DNA from: a virus
DNA length: 31,580 nucleotides
IMG/VR virus record: IMGVR_UViG_3300009509_000154
Coordinates: 1-31,580 of that record
Strand: one strand, 5' to 3'
The notes beneath the pieces were generated by a model that was given only the letters and a program-made list of their open reading frames with translations, had not been told where the DNA came from and ran no database searches. Within the stretch, counting starts at the first letter, position 1. Each line of letters starts with the position of its first letter. Positions 29,969 to 31,580 of this stretch are shown piece after piece. The position numbers and the translations under genes are program-made.

Positions 29969-30703
29969 ATGGGTTTACCAGTTATAGATACACCACGATA
30001 TACATTGAAAATGCCATCAACAAAAGAGGAAATTTCATACAGGCCGTTTTTGGTCAAGGAAGAAAAAATCCTGTTGTTGGCACTGGAAGGCAAAGACGAA
30101 AATCAAATGTTTCTCGCGATTTGCGATATCGTTAGAAACTGTACTTTCGGAAAAGTATCGCCAGAAGAATTGGCAACCTTTGATTTGGAGTATATTTTCA
30201 CCCAAATCCGAGCACGAAGCGTTAGTGAGATTTCCACACTGTCGTTCCGATGCAAACACAAGGTACCCGTGGAGGGACAGGAAGAACCACAGGAATGTGG
30301 CGAAGTCATCAAGGTAGATGTTGATTTGACAAAGTTAAAAGTGGCAACACCAGACGGCCACAACCGAAAGATTATGATAACCGACACGATAGGAATGATG
30401 ATGAGATATCCATCGTTTTCTATCATTAAAAAAATCAAAGAGGATGGTGGGGAAAATAACCTTTCTACGATTCTTTCTTGTATTGACTCTGTGTTCGATG
30501 GCGATGTTGTTAATACAAGAAATGATTTTACGGAAAAGGAACTTGAAACTTTTATTGAGCAGTTGCCAAGAAGTGTACTTGTTAGCATCAAGGAATTTTT
30601 TGACACCATGCCAACAATGAAAGAAGTTGTCGAAATGACTTGCCCCAAATGTGGAAACAAGGACAAGATAACCCTAGAGGGCATGACCGATTTTTTTACC
30701 TGA
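29969..30703 (+). CDS. 26: gp26-like baseplate hub assembly protein, 0-frame product
   Basis: A 244-residue protein of the T4 baseplate gp26 family (PF12322 type). GGAG lies six bases before the ATG at 29969. The start LPVIDTPRYTLKMPSTKEEISYRPFLVKEEKILLLALEG is the family mark. Four Cys (Cys95, Cys110, Cys225, Cys228; the last two in CPKCGNKD) suggest two half zinc sites. The gene ends GMTDFFT with codons GAT TTT TTT ACC TGA, where the seven T (30691-30697) form an in-phase slippery heptamer leading to the -1 frame described next. T4 gp26 has no defined place in the mature baseplate and may act in assembly. Confidence 0.85.
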   Translation: MGLPVIDTPRYTLKMPSTKEEISYRPFLVKEEKILLLALEGKDENQMFLAICDIVRNCTFGKVSPEELATFDLEYIFTQIRARSVSEISTLSFRCKHKVPVEGQEEPQECGEVIKVDVDLTKLKVATPDGHNRKIMITDTIGMMMRYPSFSIIKKIKEDGGENNLSTILSCIDSVFDGDVVNTRNDFTEKELETFIEQLPRSVLVSIKEFFDTMPTMKEVVEMTCPKCGNKDKITLEGMTDFFT

Positions 30704-30888
30704 GCCTTTCCCACAATTCATTAGAGAATTATTTGAAAATTGAATTCGGGCTTGTACAACACCATAAGTACAACAGAACCGAAATTGAACAAATGATTCC
30801 ATGGGAAAGGGACATATATGTTGGTATGCTACTCAATTTCTTGAAAGAAGAAAATGAGCGCAAAAGGCAAAAGCAACAAAACCATTGA
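30697..30888 (+). CDS. -1 frameshift extension of gp26 (gp51-like)
   Basis: This frame has no ATG of its own outside gp26 and no ribosome-binding site; weak candidates are CTG at 30700 and TTG at 30733. A -1 slip on T TTT TTT at 30691-30697 joins gp26 (243 residues) to 63 more, giving a 306-residue fusion. The extension has SLENYLKIEFGLVQHHKYN and EIEQMIPWERDIYVGMLLNF, a pattern (LxxHxKxxxxEIExMxPWERDIY) I associate with the small hub proteins annotated as gp51 in T4-like phages and with C-terminal parts of tail assembly chaperones. It overlaps the next gene by 35 bases. Sure of the coding nature, less of the name. Confidence 0.65.
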   Translation, partial: YLSLSHNSLENYLKIEFGLVQHHKYNRTEIEQMIPWERDIYVGMLLNFLKEENERKRQKQQNH

Positions 30889-31267
30889 TAAGTTCGAAGA
30901 GAAAGGTTCAGTATTAATCCGTTATGCAAACATGTCGGCCAAAATAGTGGCTGGCGTAACTCGTCCGTTTGTTATTCCGCTATTCGATATGTTGGAACAT
31001 GGTCGGGTGGCGCAACGAGCGGCATTGTGGGCTGGCATTTATTTGTCGATTTGGTGTATCCGTTGGGCGTTTGATTTTGCGGAAACATCACCACGAACTG
31101 GTACCGAAGTTGCGGCAATCATTGCTGCCATTTTGGCACCAATATCAATGCTGACTGGTGCCCTGATGAAGTTTGGTGAAACCATATATGAAGTTGAGGC
31201 GACAAGAAATCCGTCACGCACACCAACAGCCGAAGAACAAACAATGGTAGATAAAAACAATGGCTGA
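30854..31267 (+). CDS. two-TM membrane protein, holin-like or tail-associated
   Basis: A 137-residue protein. Hydrophobic segments at about 55-75 (AALWAGIYLSIWCIRWAFDF) and 84-107 (VAAIIAAILAPISMLTGALM) are separated by a short loop. The basic N-terminus and the charged C-terminus would both lie inside. A holin is possible, but the place between the gp26 frameshift gene and a probable tape measure gene suggests a tail part that reaches the membrane. The start overlaps the previous frame, and its stop overlaps the next ATG by 8 bases. Confidence 0.6.
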   Translation: MSAKGKSNKTIDKFEEKGSVLIRYANMSAKIVAGVTRPFVIPLFDMLEHGRVAQRAALWAGIYLSIWCIRWAFDFAETSPRTGTEVAAIIAAILAPISMLTGALMKFGETIYEVEATRNPSRTPTAEEQTMVDKNNG

Positions 31268-31580
31268 GAATAAGACACCAACCCCACCACCGGCAAAAGA
31301 ACCAGGCCGTGGTGCATTACAGGCCATATCCAAGAATATTGGTCGTGGGTTGTCGAATGCATTGGATTCTGTGCCCATTGTTGGTCAATTAAAAAACACC
31401 GAACTGAAAGATTTGCCGAAACAGTTGGCCATGCAGCACAAAGAGCTTGGTGGATTCGCGCGAAGCTTTGGTTCGTTCTATTCCAGCGTTAAGCAAGACA
31501 TGGCCGGTAACCAGAAAAGCCGAGACATGCTGGCCGATGACATGGAAGACATGCGCGACGGTCAATCAAAAGGATTTGAA
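31260..31580 (+). CDS. start of a probable tail tape measure protein (partial)
   Basis: 107 residues are visible; the gene runs off the window. A proline-rich start (TPTPPPAKEPGRG) is followed by helices (LQAISKNIGRGLSNALDSVP, then KELGGFARSFGSFYSSVKQD and DMLADDMEDMRDGQS). Position after gp54, gp26 and its extension is where T4-like marine phages carry the long tape measure (gp29-type) gene. The call depends on position and helical character only. Confidence 0.5.
   Translation, partial: MAENKTPTPPPAKEPGRGALQAISKNIGRGLSNALDSVPIVGQLKNTELKDLPKQLAMQHKELGGFARSFGSFYSSVKQDMAGNQKSRDMLADDMEDMRDGQSKGFE

Noticed and set aside
30103-30714. Long open frame on the minus strand across gp26
   Set aside because: It is the shadow of a conserved gene, has no neighbours on that strand and no ribosome-binding site; similar long antisense frames over 2743-3210 and 4059-4511 were also dropped.
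30640-30888. Independent translation of the gp51-like frame from the ATG at 30640
   Set aside because: That ATG lies inside gp26 and would add residues that are only an out-of-frame reading of its zinc motif; no ribosome-binding site precedes it.
1-31580. tRNA genes, CRISPR arrays, integrase, IS elements or attachment sites
   Set aside because: No cloverleaf-like sequence, regular repeat-spacer pattern, transposase or integrase motif, or terminal inverted repeats were seen by reading; a tRNA search program could still find a divergent tRNA.

Overview
The window is part of the genome of a T4-like myovirus. Baseplate, tail and head-completion proteins (gp5, a PAAR tip, gp25, gp6, gp27, gp53, gp48, gp54, gp26 and gp4) can be recognised from their own sequences. 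Six copies of an octamer close to the T4 late promoter stand before virion genes, and clear sigma70-type promoters precede clusters of small non-structural genes. The host is probably a proteobacterium: the clearest sigma70 promoters are close to consensus, small genes such as the DUF551 protein are typical of phages of that phylum, and the CmoA-like enzyme belongs to a mainly proteobacterial family. This host call is inference. No tRNA, integrase, IS element or CRISPR array was seen.

Layout. (1) 1-3770, plus strand: small accessory genes, starting with the end of a probable cytosine-5 DNA methyltransferase that overlaps a CmoA-like SAM enzyme. (2) 3796-5437: central spike and wedge genes, namely a lysozyme-free gp5 with a broken or frameshifted start, the PAAR tip and gp25. 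(3) 5434-14987: gp6 surrounded by about nine proteins. Most begin with a short motif of the type MKTFxxFxxxLxE, like the capsid targeting sequence of T4 internal proteins, followed by a possible prohead-protease site. They include three tandem ADP-ribosyltransferase-like paralogues and a GNAT-like protein. (4) 14990-24903, minus strand: about 25 small, mostly unrecognised genes read leftward, including a membrane-anchored lytic transglycosylase, a DUF2493/SLOG protein, a DUF551 protein, many small zinc-ribbon proteins and a local duplication. (5) 24983-27915, minus strand: gp27, gp53 and gp48. (6) 27958-31580, plus strand: gp4, a conserved unknown, gp54, gp26 with a probable -1 frameshift extension, a two-TM protein, and the start of a probable tape measure gene.

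How it fits together. Modules 2, 5 and 6 build the contractile tail. Module 3 looks like a set of proteins packed in the head and delivered with the DNA, as T4 does with Alt and the IP proteins. Modules 1 and 4 look like early host-takeover genes. The strongest points for follow-up are the candidate injected-protein set with its triplicated ART-like genes, the gp26 frameshift at a T7 heptamer, the damaged or recoded start of gp5, and the methyltransferase/CmoA-like pair.
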